Positions 53,373 through 63,900 of a stretch of 64,000 nt of DNA are shown here, in pieces. Made by a program: the position numbers and the translations under genes. The stretch lies in NCBI RefSeq assembly GCF_004364345.1, contig NZ_SOCA01000002.1, positions 757,711 through 821,710 on the forward strand, read 5' to 3'. The notes under the pieces were generated by a model that did no database searches, had not been told where the DNA came from, and was given only the letters and a program-made list of their open reading frames with translations. Positions within the stretch are counted from its first letter, which is position 1. Every line of letters begins with the position of its first letter. This DNA comes from Prosthecobacter fusiformis (lineage in GTDB: Bacteria > Verrucomicrobiota > Verrucomicrobiia > Verrucomicrobiales > Verrucomicrobiaceae).

Positions 53373-54197
53373 ATGTCGCTGTCTCCTCCATCCGGTCGGT
53401 TGCGTGCAGAATTGCACTGCCACACCATTGCCTCCAGCGATGGCATGATCACTCCAGATGGATTGTTGAAAGCAGCGGCGCTTCAAAAGCTGGACGTCAT
53501 CGCCATCACAGATCATGACACGACCGCCGGAGCCATCGAGTTTCAAAAGTGGTTCCGCAAAAAGAATTCGGCCACGGAGATCCTCATTGGCGAAGAGCGC
53601 ACCCTGTCCAGCAAGTGCCACCTGATCGGCCTTTTTTTGCGGCAGGACATTGTGTCTCAGGACCTTTCTGAAGCCATTCAGGAAATTCATGCACAGGGTG
53701 GACTTGTGCTGGTTCCACATCCGTATCGTTTGAAAGATGGTTTGTTAGGCCCCCGTGGTCCTGGATCCGGCGGCTTGGAAAAGGCGGACGCCTTTGAATT
53801 TCACAATGCAAAAGGAAGCCATGCGGATAATTCCCAAATGCGCGCACATTGGGAGTCCACCGGTCCGGCAGTCTTTGGTGGCAGTGATGCTCACTATGAG
53901 GCCGATGTGGGCCAGTGTGTGAATGAGATCGTACCCTGCGGTTCGGCAGAAGCCTCCGTCCGGGCCATGCTCATGCGCCAGACTTCCTTCCGTATTCTGG
54001 CCAGGCCCCAGGCAGCCAGTTCAGGGGAGCGTAAATACGCCGCCGGATACTATGCGGTGAAGCGTTTTGTATCCGTTCCCAGACCGCTGCTTCCACTCGC
54101 CAAAAAAGCCTACCGCCTATACTGGAATGCGCGTGGTGGAAACATGCCTCATGCTTTGACCGATATACTTTCCCATCCAGCCACGGCTCATGCATAA
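53373..54197 (+). CDS. PHP domain phosphoesterase-like protein
   Basis: A 274-residue protein with the polymerase and histidinol phosphatase (PHP) fold: RAELHCHTIASSDG (HxH), LDVIAITDHDTTAGAIEF, LVLVPHPYR and FGGSDAHYEADVG, which give the metal-binding His and Asp residues. PHP proteins hydrolyse phosphoesters with two or three metal ions; in glycan loci, members such as YwqE/Wzb-like act as protein tyrosine phosphatases, though this one is not clearly in that subgroup. Its end overlaps the next start by eight bases. The role in this locus is not known. Confidence 0.8.
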   Translation: MSLSPPSGRLRAELHCHTIASSDGMITPDGLLKAAALQKLDVIAITDHDTTAGAIEFQKWFRKKNSATEILIGEERTLSSKCHLIGLFLRQDIVSQDLSEAIQEIHAQGGLVLVPHPYRLKDGLLGPRGPGSGGLEKADAFEFHNAKGSHADNSQMRAHWESTGPAVFGGSDAHYEADVGQCVNEIVPCGSAEASVRAMLMRQTSFRILARPQAASSGERKYAAGYYAVKRFVSVPRPLLPLAKKAYRLYWNARGGNMPHALTDILSHPATAHA

Positions 54198-56586
54198 AAA
54201 GTCCATTCGCAAGCTGGCCCAGCTCCATGGCTGGTGGACGTATCAGTCCTTCCTGAAACGCACCCGATCCTACTCCGAGGATCAGCGCCAGGCCTGGATT
54301 CGACAGCAAATGCAGCAGACTTTGATTCGTGCTCATGAGGGTACCCGATACTACGCGGAGATCTTCAAAGGCATTGGCTTTGATCCGCGCACGGACTTCA
54401 CTGGACCGGAGACACTCACTCGTCTTCCATTACTCACCAAAGACATCATCCGGGAGCGTTTCGACGACCTTGTCGATTCTCGTTACCGTCGTCTCAGCGC
54501 CTATGCTGAAACCAGCGGCACCACAGGTAAGCCGATGCGCATGCTGCTAAATGAAAGTTACATCGCCCTAGATTATGCCTGCATGTATGAGATGTGGGCC
54601 CAGGCTGGTTACCGTTTTAGAGATCCATTCCTCGCCCTCCGCAGTTATGTGCCATCAAAGGTCGGTGATCCGCTTTGGATTCATGACAAGGCGCAAAACA
54701 CCCTGTTCATGTCAGCATATCATTTCTCGCCACGCACGGCTCAGGAATACATGCAGGCCATTGAGTCCTTTCAGCCTAAATTCATCCGCAGCTATCCCTC
54801 ATCACTTCTTGTCCTGGCAGAATACCTTGAACGTACAGGAAAGACTCTGCCTTCCGTCAAAGGACTTTTCACCGCTTCAGAGACCCTTGCGCCGCATGAG
54901 CGTGAGGCCATCGAGCGCGTTTTCGGTCGCATCCTTTTTGACTGGTATGGCATGACGGAGCCCACACTTGTCGCCTATGAGGGAGCAGATCATGATGGCC
55001 TGAACATTGTCTGGCAGTATGGTCATGCCGAGTTTCTTCCGGATGATAGTTTGGCTCCTGGCGATAGCCGACTCATCGCCACCAGTCTGCAAAATCCGGT
55101 GATGCCCTTCATCCGTTATGACACGGGCGATATCGTTACACGCCATGTTTCAGAGACCCCGGAAACACTGTTTCCCCGTAAACTGGCCCGCGTCCAAGGT
55201 CGCAAAGACGATGTCATTCTCACCCCGGATGGCCGTCGTCTGCCCTCCGTTAATTTTTATTCCGTTTTCCGTTCAGCTCCTGGTGTCGTCCGTTTCCAGA
55301 TCGTCCAGTTTGGGGCGTCCGATATCGTGGTAAACATCGAAAGCACCGATCCAGGCTTCGAGCGCCATCCAGCCTACCGCAAGGTGCAGGAAGAAATGCG
55401 TTCCCGCTTTGGCGATGCCATGTCCGTGGAGTATCGGATAAACCAGCGCTTCGAAACCAATCGCGATGGCAAGACCCCTGTCGTCCTCCGTAGGCGTGCC
55501 AATAAGGCCGTGGAGGAACGCAAAGAATACGTGCTTTCTTCCCAGGTAGCCTGGTCACGCTCCAGGGCAGGGGAGGATATTTTGAAGCTGGACTGGAATG
55601 AGGCGGATAAGCTCCCTTCTGACCGCGTCCGTGAAAAGCTCGTCTCTCTCGTTCAGGATCCTCATTCCATCATCTGGTATCCAGAGGCCTGGCCTGCTGC
55701 TCTGCATCAGGCCCTGGCCACGCATCATCAGATCCATGAAACCAGCCTTCTGGCCACGCATGGCTCAGACATGGCGCTCTCATACCTGACCCAGTGTTAT
55801 GTCACGAATGGTGACAAGGTGATGATCGTCGCTCCTGGATACGATAACTTCCGCGCGGTGGCCGAACAGCGCGGAGGCCAGGCTCTTCATTTCACATTCA
55901 ACGGAGATGGCGAATACCCTCTACAGGAGATGCTTCGCAGCATTCAGGAGGAAGTCCCCCGACTTATCTATCTGACCAATCCCAACAATCCTATCGGATA
56001 CTGCCTTTCTCAGGAAGCCATCGCTGCCATCTGCACCGCCGCCGCCCGTGAGTCCGCCCTTGTTGTCGTGGACGAAGCCTATGCCGAGTTTGCGGATCAT
56101 GACTGTGTGCCATTGATCGCTAGCCATGCCAATCTCGTCATCGTGCGGACTTTCTCCAAAGCTTTTGGTTTGGCCGGTCTTCGTGTCGGGTATCTGATCG
56201 GTGATCCTGCTCTTATTGAAACGGTCCGCCGTGTGGCCAATCCCAAGCACCTCACCACCTTTGCCCAGGTCGCTGCACAAACGGTTCTGGAAGATTGGCC
56301 GCAGGTGAAAATCCACATTGAAGAGGTGAAGCAACAGCGCGCCCGTTTCATCGCCTTCCTGCGCAACCGGGGGATCAAATGTTTTGATTCGCATGGAAAC
56401 TTTGTCCTCTTTCAAATGCCTGAAGCGACCGGATTGGCCCAGTGGTTGGAGACCCAGGGCATTCTCATCCGTGACCGTTCCACTCAGCTCGCCAGCAGTG
56501 CCCGTGTGACCATCGGAGGCAAGGAAAGTACAGACCGCTTAATCGCCGTGTTTGAAGAGTATTGGCAGACTCATCCTATTCCATAA
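54190..56586 (+). CDS. CapK/PaaK adenylation domain fused to HisC-like aminotransferase
   Basis: A 798-residue two-domain enzyme. Residues about 1-440 are an adenylate-forming domain of the phenylacetate-CoA ligase/CapK family: ETSGTTGKPMRML (P-loop, from residue 107), DWYGMTEPTLVAYE (from 251) and IRYDTGDIV (from 308). Residues about 455-798 are a fold-type I PLP aminotransferase of the histidinol-phosphate class: LDWNEADKLPS, IYLTNPNNPIGYCL, VVDEAYAEFAD and the PLP-binding Lys657 in RTFSKAFGLAG. Both active sites look intact. The chain suggests activation of an acid joined to an amine or amino-acid step for decorating the glycan. The fusion is unusual. Start overlaps the PHP gene. Confidence 0.85.
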   Translation: MHKKSIRKLAQLHGWWTYQSFLKRTRSYSEDQRQAWIRQQMQQTLIRAHEGTRYYAEIFKGIGFDPRTDFTGPETLTRLPLLTKDIIRERFDDLVDSRYRRLSAYAETSGTTGKPMRMLLNESYIALDYACMYEMWAQAGYRFRDPFLALRSYVPSKVGDPLWIHDKAQNTLFMSAYHFSPRTAQEYMQAIESFQPKFIRSYPSSLLVLAEYLERTGKTLPSVKGLFTASETLAPHEREAIERVFGRILFDWYGMTEPTLVAYEGADHDGLNIVWQYGHAEFLPDDSLAPGDSRLIATSLQNPVMPFIRYDTGDIVTRHVSETPETLFPRKLARVQGRKDDVILTPDGRRLPSVNFYSVFRSAPGVVRFQIVQFGASDIVVNIESTDPGFERHPAYRKVQEEMRSRFGDAMSVEYRINQRFETNRDGKTPVVLRRRANKAVEERKEYVLSSQVAWSRSRAGEDILKLDWNEADKLPSDRVREKLVSLVQDPHSIIWYPEAWPAALHQALATHHQIHETSLLATHGSDMALSYLTQCYVTNGDKVMIVAPGYDNFRAVAEQRGGQALHFTFNGDGEYPLQEMLRSIQEEVPRLIYLTNPNNPIGYCLSQEAIAAICTAAARESALVVVDEAYAEFADHDCVPLIASHANLVIVRTFSKAFGLAGLRVGYLIGDPALIETVRRVANPKHLTTFAQVAAQTVLEDWPQVKIHIEEVKQQRARFIAFLRNRGIKCFDSHGNFVLFQMPEATGLAQWLETQGILIRDRSTQLASSARVTIGGKESTDRLIAVFEEYWQTHPIP

Positions 56587-56690
56587 AGACGCTGTCCTTT
56601 CGTCCATGCACTTGCAACAAAGCACTCTCTGAACGATGTTAAATAATGTCCGGTTCAGGCATCATGCACAGTCGTTTCAAGACACGATTT

Positions 56691-56815
56691 TCCCCACGAT
56701 ATCCCCGGATGGGGAATGCATGGGGATACCCATTCCATCGCAATGCATTGATTACCAATTGGTTATGCCAAATTATCCCCAAATGGGGAAAATTCTATTT
56801 TTCTCCCCATCCCCA
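56691..56815. repeat. array of TCCCCA/TGGGGA half-sites (array 2)
   Basis: In 125 bases TCCCCA occurs at 56691, 56776, 56804 and 56810, and TGGGGA at 56710, 56721 and 56784. TCCCCAAATGGGGAAAATT at 56776-56794 is identical to 1380-1398. The array lies in the 254-base gap before the bi-domain oxidoreductase gene and ends 25 bases before its ATG, suggesting an internal, separately controlled promoter. Confidence 0.7.
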
Positions 56816-56840
56816 CGTTTGATGCCTCAGATCTGACTGC

Positions 56841-58991
56841 ATGCGCCAGCTCGCCCAATACCAGGATGGTCGTCTTGAACTTCAGGATGTACCTTCCCCC
56901 CTCCCTCCTCCCGGTGGCATTCTTGTCCAGACCACCTGCTCAGTCATCTCTCCAGGCACTGAGAAAATGAAGGTGGAGCAGGCCCGGATGTCCCTCCTTC
57001 AGAAAGCCAAAGCCCGGCCAGACCAAGTCAAAAAAGTTCTGGATACTGCCCGCACTCTCGGCTGGAAAGCCGCCGTGGAAAAGGTGCGTAACCGCCTGGA
57101 ATCTCCCTCCCCCCTGGGGTATTCCGCCGCCGGTGTTGTCGTGGCTGTGGATGAATTGAATACCCGTTTCCGCATCGGTGACCGTGTGGCCTGCGGTGGG
57201 GCCGAATGCGCATTCCATGCGGAGATGATCTCCGTGCCAGATCTCCTGGCCTCGCGCATTCCGGAAGGAGTCGAAGACTGGCAGGCCGCTTACACCACAC
57301 TGGCTGCCATCTCCCTGCAGGCCGTCCGACAGGCCAATGTACAGATAGGGGACCGTGTCCTGGTCTTGGGTCAGGGACTCGTTGGTTTGTTGGCCACCAG
57401 CCTGCTCCGGGCCTCTGGGGCTCGTGTCTTGGGTGCGGATTATGTTCAGGGCCGTCTCGATACCGCCCTGGCCATGGGGGCGGAGCGTATCATCAATCCT
57501 GGTCAGACCCAGCTCACGGATGCTGTTCATGACTGGACCGATGGCGAGGGCGTCGATGCCGTCCTTCTATGTGTAGGCGGTAAAGGTAGCGATGCTGCGG
57601 ATACCGCCATCACGTGTCTGCGTGACCGGGGTGTCATTGTCATCGTTGGCATCTATGATGCCGAGCTTTCCTGGAAGACCGCATACATGAAGGACATCCA
57701 GGTCCGTTACTCTCGCAGTTATGGCCCTGGCCGATACGATCCCCAGTATGAATGGGGCGGTAAAGACTATCCTATCGGTTATGTCCGGTGGACCGAGAAC
57801 CGCAATTTCGAGGCCTGCCTTCAGCTCATGAAAACTGGCCAGCTCGACCTGGCCCCCATTACTACCCGCCGTGCCCCTTTTGCAGAAGCGGTATCCATTT
57901 ACGATGCCCTCATGCAGCCTGGGAATGCAGACATCGGCGTTGTTTTGGAATATGCTTCTAGAACACATGTCCAGCCGCAATCTTGCGCTGAAGACAACCC
58001 GCCCGTTGATCATACTGACTCCACGCCTGCGCCACATCACTCCAGTCCGGTCTCTGAACTGCATGTCATCGGTGCCGGTAACTTCGCCCGCACGATGTTG
58101 CTCCCGCATCTCAAGGGAAACATTGCTTTGGGATGCATTGTCAATGCCACCGGACTGAGTGCTCGCCACGTCAAAGAAAAGTTTGGCTTCGCCAATGCGG
58201 AAACAGACCCATCCCAAGTCTTCTCTCACCCTGGTGATGCACTCATGATCGGCACGCGTCATCATCTTCATGCTCCGCTTGCGCTCAAAGGCCTAGCTCA
58301 AAACCAGCATGTGTTTGTGGAAAAACCCCTTTGTCTAACGCGGGAAGAACTGCTTGAGATCGACGAGGCCATGCGCACCACCCAAGGCAGCCTCATGGTG
58401 GGATTTAATCGTCGTTTCGCTCCGGCCACAGTTGAACTTAAAAGTGTATTGGCAAAACTTCCGGGTCCCAAGACCCTGGCTTATCATGTAGTCGCCGGTC
58501 CTCTAGCCCCTGACCATTGGTATGCGAATGTGGAGGAAAGCGGTGGCCGCATCTTGGGTGAGGCCTGTCATTTTTTTGATTACGCATGCCATCTGCTCGG
58601 ACGTCCGGTGAAGGTCATGGCGCAGACGGTCGGTCGTCAGGCATTCCCCGACTCCATGACTGCCCAAATAGAGTTCGCAGACGGTTCATCCGCCCAGATC
58701 GTTTATACCGCAGATGGAGACTCTGCTTACCCGAAAGAAAGCTTTCGCCTTTTCGCTTCAGGATTGGTGGCTGAATGTGAAAACTTCCAGAAGCTGGTGC
58801 TGCATAGGAATCGCAAGCGCACCGTCATATCCTATTCATCCAAAGGACACGCTGAAGAGATGGCGGCCTGGCTGTCTTTTCTCAAGCTTGATAAACCACA
58901 CCCGATGACCTATTCGGATATCCATCGAAGCATGATATTGACGTTTGCCGTATTGGAAAGTCTGCGCCAGGGATGCGCGATCCCTGTTTGA
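56841..58991 (+). CDS. bi-domain oxidoreductase: alcohol dehydrogenase plus Gfo/Idh/MocA
   Basis: A 716-residue fusion. Residues 1-375 resemble zinc-type medium-chain alcohol dehydrogenases (GILVQTTCSVISPGTEKMKV, GYSAAGVVVAVDELNTRFRI, RVLVLGQGLVGLLATSLLRA). After a Pro/Ser/His linker, residues about 400-716 form a Gfo/Idh/MocA-type NAD(P)-dependent dehydrogenase (LHVIGAGNFARTMLLPHLK, VFVEKPLCLTREELLEIDEA). This two-domain arrangement is known from exopolysaccharide loci, next to a heparinase II/III gene, as here (4 bases separate them). It probably oxidises or epimerises a sugar or linked residue; the substrate is not known. Confidence 0.88.
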   Translation: MRQLAQYQDGRLELQDVPSPLPPPGGILVQTTCSVISPGTEKMKVEQARMSLLQKAKARPDQVKKVLDTARTLGWKAAVEKVRNRLESPSPLGYSAAGVVVAVDELNTRFRIGDRVACGGAECAFHAEMISVPDLLASRIPEGVEDWQAAYTTLAAISLQAVRQANVQIGDRVLVLGQGLVGLLATSLLRASGARVLGADYVQGRLDTALAMGAERIINPGQTQLTDAVHDWTDGEGVDAVLLCVGGKGSDAADTAITCLRDRGVIVIVGIYDAELSWKTAYMKDIQVRYSRSYGPGRYDPQYEWGGKDYPIGYVRWTENRNFEACLQLMKTGQLDLAPITTRRAPFAEAVSIYDALMQPGNADIGVVLEYASRTHVQPQSCAEDNPPVDHTDSTPAPHHSSPVSELHVIGAGNFARTMLLPHLKGNIALGCIVNATGLSARHVKEKFGFANAETDPSQVFSHPGDALMIGTRHHLHAPLALKGLAQNQHVFVEKPLCLTREELLEIDEAMRTTQGSLMVGFNRRFAPATVELKSVLAKLPGPKTLAYHVVAGPLAPDHWYANVEESGGRILGEACHFFDYACHLLGRPVKVMAQTVGRQAFPDSMTAQIEFADGSSAQIVYTADGDSAYPKESFRLFASGLVAECENFQKLVLHRNRKRTVISYSSKGHAEEMAAWLSFLKLDKPHPMTYSDIHRSMILTFAVLESLRQGCAIPV

Positions 58992-58995
58992 GCGG

Positions 58996-60831
58996 ATGAA
59001 GCTACCCCAAACCATCGCCTGGTATATGCACCGGCTGCGGGCTATGAAGCCTGCGGAAATCAGGCACCGTCTGGAGGAGAAGTGGCGGCAGTTTACTCAG
59101 CCAGGTTTTTTGGAAACCCTCGTTTCTTTTGATCCTGGGCCTGCATCTGCGCGGGGGCCGCGCTTGCCAGACAAGGCGACCGCATCCCTGGAATTGCGCA
59201 CAAGGCTGGCAGCAGATGCGCAAAAACTCCAGGCTGGTCAATGGCTGCTCTTTGGCTGGCGCGAGCTGGAGGTGGGTTCGCCTCCATGCTGGCATCGGGA
59301 TGCTTTCTGCGGGGTGGTCATAGATCCTGACAAACCGGCGCATCTCCTCAATCACCGGGACCTTCCAGACGGGGCTGATGCACGCACCATCTGGGAGATC
59401 AACCGCTGGGCGGAAATGACCCGGCTGGCCATGCATGGCTGGTTGAACGGTGATGCCCCGGCCATCCGGACCGCTCAGCAATGGCTGGAAGACTGGTGTG
59501 ATCGCAATCCCCCAGGGCAGGGCATCAACTGGACCAGTCCGCTGGAAGCCGCACTGCGGCTTATCAATTTCACTTGGTTTGATGCTCTGGTCGCTGCCCA
59601 TGGAGGTGAAAGTTTAAAGAAAGCCCAGGCACAGCTTGTCCGTCGCATCGTGCCTGTCCATGCCGCCTGGATCTGGCGTTATCGCTCGGCAGGTTCATCC
59701 GCGAATAATCATTTGTTAGGCGAACTGACCGCTCTGGTGGTGGCCGTCTCACGGTGGCCGGGTTTGTCTGAGGTGGCCTGTTCTGCAGAGACCGCGTGGG
59801 ATGTTCTAGAGCAGGAGATACTGCATCAGTTTTCCCCAGATGGGGGTTCTCGTGAGCAGGCATTGCACTATCATCTTTTTGCCTTTGACCTTGCTTGGCT
59901 GGCAGTGCTCACCGTGGGATGCAAGGCTGGCCCGGTTTACGACCGCCTGGCTGCCGCCTCCGGCTATTTTCAGGCCCTGGCACACGGAAAAGAGCCATGG
60001 GACTTCGGTGACAATGACGATGCGCAGGTTCTACCCGTGACACGGGACCGCTCCCTGGCTGTTCATGAATGGCTGGAATGGCTGAATGGGGAATCTGGTG
60101 ATCTACGCTTTTGGTTAGGTGTGCCACCTCCGGCGCTTTCTGTTCCCCCTCGATACATTTTTCCTGCAAGCGGCATGGGCATCGCAGCGGAGAATGGATG
60201 GAAGGTCAGAATTGATGCCTCGCCATTGGGTTTTGGCTCCCTGGCTGCGCACGGGCACGGGGATGCTCTCCATGTCTCCGTCTGGGATGGGGATAACGCA
60301 TTGTTGGTGGACCCAGGTACGGGTGGTTACTACGGGCACCGTCAATGGCGCACAGAACTTGCCGCCTGGACCGCCCACAACGGTCCCCAGCCATTGCAAG
60401 GATACCAAACACCCCGGCGGCTTGGTGCTTTTTTATGGACCCGGCATCACAAAACGCCCGCGCTGTCCATGGATGCAAGCGTCATCACTGCGGAGCTACA
60501 GCATGAGGGGCACCACTTTAAAAGAAGTGTTAGCGTGACACCTGAGGGCGTGCAGATCAGGGATGTGGAGGCTGAGAAAAAGAACTTCAAAGTGCGACTG
60601 ATGTTCAGCCCTGAATGTCAGATTAAGAAGATTTCAAGTGGCTCCGAAAATGGCTTTGAGATCAATCGCGAGACGCGCGGATGGACATTGTTTATCAATC
60701 CAGAGGTCGCAGATGCTTTGCTCACAGAAGGGCGGGCATCACCTGCCTATGGATGCATGGAGACTGTGCAAGTGCTTGAGCTAACCAGCAAGCAAGGAGA
60801 GCTGATGCTCACCATCCAAAGGCGCTTTTGA
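58996..60831 (+). CDS. heparinase II/III family protein
   Basis: A 611-residue protein. An N-terminal alpha/alpha toroid (MKPAEIRHRLEEKWRQF, LNGDAPAIRTAQQWLEDWCD, WIWRYRSAGSSANNHLLGEL) is followed by the heparinase II/III-like beta-sandwich, with GSLAAHGHGDALHVSVWDGD and LLVDPGTGGYYGHRQWRTEL carrying the usual His residues. These are polysaccharide lyases or their glycan-processing relatives. ATG 58996 is four bases after the oxidoreductase stop; no signal peptide is visible, unlike many secreted lyases, so it may act in the cytoplasm on a lipid-linked intermediate. It is the last gene of the glycan locus. Confidence 0.87.
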   Translation: MKLPQTIAWYMHRLRAMKPAEIRHRLEEKWRQFTQPGFLETLVSFDPGPASARGPRLPDKATASLELRTRLAADAQKLQAGQWLLFGWRELEVGSPPCWHRDAFCGVVIDPDKPAHLLNHRDLPDGADARTIWEINRWAEMTRLAMHGWLNGDAPAIRTAQQWLEDWCDRNPPGQGINWTSPLEAALRLINFTWFDALVAAHGGESLKKAQAQLVRRIVPVHAAWIWRYRSAGSSANNHLLGELTALVVAVSRWPGLSEVACSAETAWDVLEQEILHQFSPDGGSREQALHYHLFAFDLAWLAVLTVGCKAGPVYDRLAAASGYFQALAHGKEPWDFGDNDDAQVLPVTRDRSLAVHEWLEWLNGESGDLRFWLGVPPPALSVPPRYIFPASGMGIAAENGWKVRIDASPLGFGSLAAHGHGDALHVSVWDGDNALLVDPGTGGYYGHRQWRTELAAWTAHNGPQPLQGYQTPRRLGAFLWTRHHKTPALSMDASVITAELQHEGHHFKRSVSVTPEGVQIRDVEAEKKNFKVRLMFSPECQIKKISSGSENGFEINRETRGWTLFINPEVADALLTEGRASPAYGCMETVQVLELTSKQGELMLTIQRRF

Positions 60832-60915
60832 TTTTCTCAAAGGGCTATCCTCTTGTTTTGTGTTTCAGCCTGCAAGTCTCTACCTTGTTTCATCGTTTTC
60901 TTCATCCCTTTTATC

Positions 60916-63900
60916 ATGACCTGCCCGGCTCGCTTCTTCGTTATACTGACCCTTTTGACTTCCTCAGCTCTTCATGCGGAGCCGCAGTGGATCTGGTCTT
61001 CTAAAAAAGCAGCGGCGCAGGAAAAGGTGACCTTTAAGCACAGCTTCACCCTAAAGCTGACACCTAAATCCGCGAGCCTGAGCCTGACCTGTGACAATGG
61101 AGCCACTGCTTTCATCAATGGTAAACAGGTGGCTGTGAATCCCGACTGGCAAAAGCCCGTGAAGGTGGATGTTATTAAAGCTCTCGAAGTGGGGGCCGTG
61201 AATGTCATCGAAGTACGCGCAACCAACAAAGGTGGCAGCGCGGGCATGATCGCGAAGCTGGAGCTGGAAAAGCAGCAGGGAGGCGCGGAGGTCATCGAGA
61301 CGAGCGGCGAATGGCAGGCTACTCCAACTGGCAAGACCGAATGGAAACCGGTGGCGGTGCTCGGTGCCTACGGGATTGGGCCATGGGGAAAGGTCTTTGA
61401 TGGAAAGGCTGGCTCCTCTAAAAAAGATGCGCCGGTGATTGCTGCCGCTGGCATCACAGTACCTGCTGGTTTTAAAGTGGAGCTTTTATACTCGGTGCCG
61501 AAAGAGGAGCAAGGCTCCTGGGTGGCCCTAACAACGGATGACAAAGGCCACCTCATCGCCTGTGATCAGTATGGAAGCATCTACCGGATGGCTGTTCCTG
61601 CCATCGGCAAAACTGAACTTTTGAAACCCGAAAAACTCAAGCTGGATTTCGGCAAGGCTCATGGGCTTCTGTACGCCTTCAACAGCCTCTATGTCATGGT
61701 CAATGAGAATGGCAAAGAGAACGGTCTCTATCGGCTCAAGGATACGGATGGTGATGATCAGTATGACAAGGTGGAAAAGCTCATCAACATGGGCGGTGCT
61801 GGTGAGCATGGTCTGCATAGCATGACCCTCAGTCCGGATGGCAAGCGCATCTTTTTCAATGCGGGCAACAGCAGCGAACTGCCTGCTGAGCTGACAAAAA
61901 GCCGCCCTGCCAAACTGTGGGGTGAGGATCATGTGCTCCCTCGCATGTGGGATGCCAATGGTCATGCACGTGGACGCATGGCCCCTGGCGGATTCATTTG
62001 CAGCATGGATGCGGATGGCAAAGATGTGGAACTCTTCTGTTACGGATTCCGAAATGAATTCGACATCACATTCGACCTCAGCGGCGAGCTATTCACTTAT
62101 GATGCCGACATGGAGTGGGACATCGGTTCTCCCTGGTACCGCCCTACTCGTGTGAACCATTGCGTGAGCGGTGCTGACTACGGCTGGCGCAGCGGCAGCG
62201 GCAAGTGGCCCGGATATTACCCGGACAGCCTCCCCACCACACTGGACATCGGCCCAGGAAGCCCCACGGGTGTGGTCAGTGGCAAAGGCGCCAAATTTCC
62301 CGCCAAGTATCAGCGCGCGGTATTCATCAATGACTGGACCTACGGCACCATGTGGGCCATCAACCTCCAGCCTAAAGGAGGCAGTTTTGTGGCAGAAAAA
62401 GAGGAGTTTGTTTTTGGTAAACCACTGCCTCTGACAGACGTCATCATCCATCCTCAAGATGGTGCTATGTATTTCGCTGTGGGTGGTCGCCGCACTCAGT
62501 CTGGAGTCTATCGTGTGATCTATGCCGGGAAAGAATCCACGGCACCCGTGGAGGCATTGCCAATGGATGAGGAAGCCCACACGCGCCTCACCTTGGAAAC
62601 CCTGCACGCGGAAGGTGGCGATCCTCAAAAGACCCTTGCCACAGCCTGGCCCTACCTGAGCCACAGCGACCGCCATGTGCGTTATGCGGCTCGTGTCGCT
62701 ATTGAAAAGCTGCCCAAGGATCTCTGGCAGGAAAAGGCACTGGCAGAAACTCAGCCTATGGCCGTCATCGAAGGCATCATTGCCCTTGCGCGGGTCAACG
62801 GGACGAAGAGCGAAGCCCCATCTGAAAAGCCAGCCGCAGGTTCTTCATCGCCGAGCCTCAGTGACGTTGCCCCCGAAAACGTAGAGCTTCAGTTGAAAAT
62901 GCTGGAGACTCTCAGTCGCCTGGAAGGTGCAGAATTGAGCCTCAATCAGCACCTCGGTGCTTTGCGTGCTTTGCAGCTCGTCTTCACCCGTCTCGGCAAA
63001 CCTGCTCCAGAAGTTTGTGAAGCGATTGTGGAAAAACTGGAGCCGCTTTTTCCAAGTGAGAATGAAAGCATCAACCGTGAGCTTTGCCAGATTCTCATCG
63101 CCCTGGATTCTACACAGGCCCCAGCCAAGACGATTGCTCTGATGGCCACTGCCAAAGACGACTTCCAGGCCGTTGCCACAGATGCCGTGCTCAGTCGCAA
63201 TGATGGTTATGCCAACGCTGCCCGTGCCGCTGCTGGCAGCCGCCCAAACTCCCAGCAGATCGCCTACATGTTCGCGCTGCGGAATGCCAAGGCCGGCTGG
63301 ACGCCAGAGTTGCGCAAGACCTTCTTCTCCTGGTTCCCTCGCGCCCGCACATGGAAGGGTGGCAACAGTTTCAAGGGTTTCATCGAAAACATCCGCAAGG
63401 ATTCCCTGGCCACATTTGTGCCAGAGTCGGAACTAGCAGAACTGGATGCCATCAGCAGCAAAGTGGAGGGTGCCGACATCCCCAATTACGTCGCACCCAA
63501 AGGACCGGGTAAAGCCTGGTCGGTGGATGAGGTTGTCGCCCTTACATCCGGCGGACTCAAAGGCCGCGACTTCAAAAATGGCGAGGCCATGTACCGCAGC
63601 GTCATGTGCGCCACTTGCCACCGCTTCAACGGTGACGGCGGCAGTATCGGTCCGGACCTCACCGGCAGTGGCAACCGTTATACCATGCGCGACCTCATGG
63701 AAAACATCGTGGATCCCAGCAAGGTTATTTCCGACCAGTATGACAGTCACCAAATCACCAAAAAGGACGGCAGTACCATCCTGGGCCGCATCGTCGTCGA
63801 GGAGAATGGCAAGGTCTTCGTGATGGCCAATCCCTTCGCCCCGAATGACCAACTCGCCATCAATGTGAGCGAGATCGCCAGCAAAGAAACGCGCCAGGTT

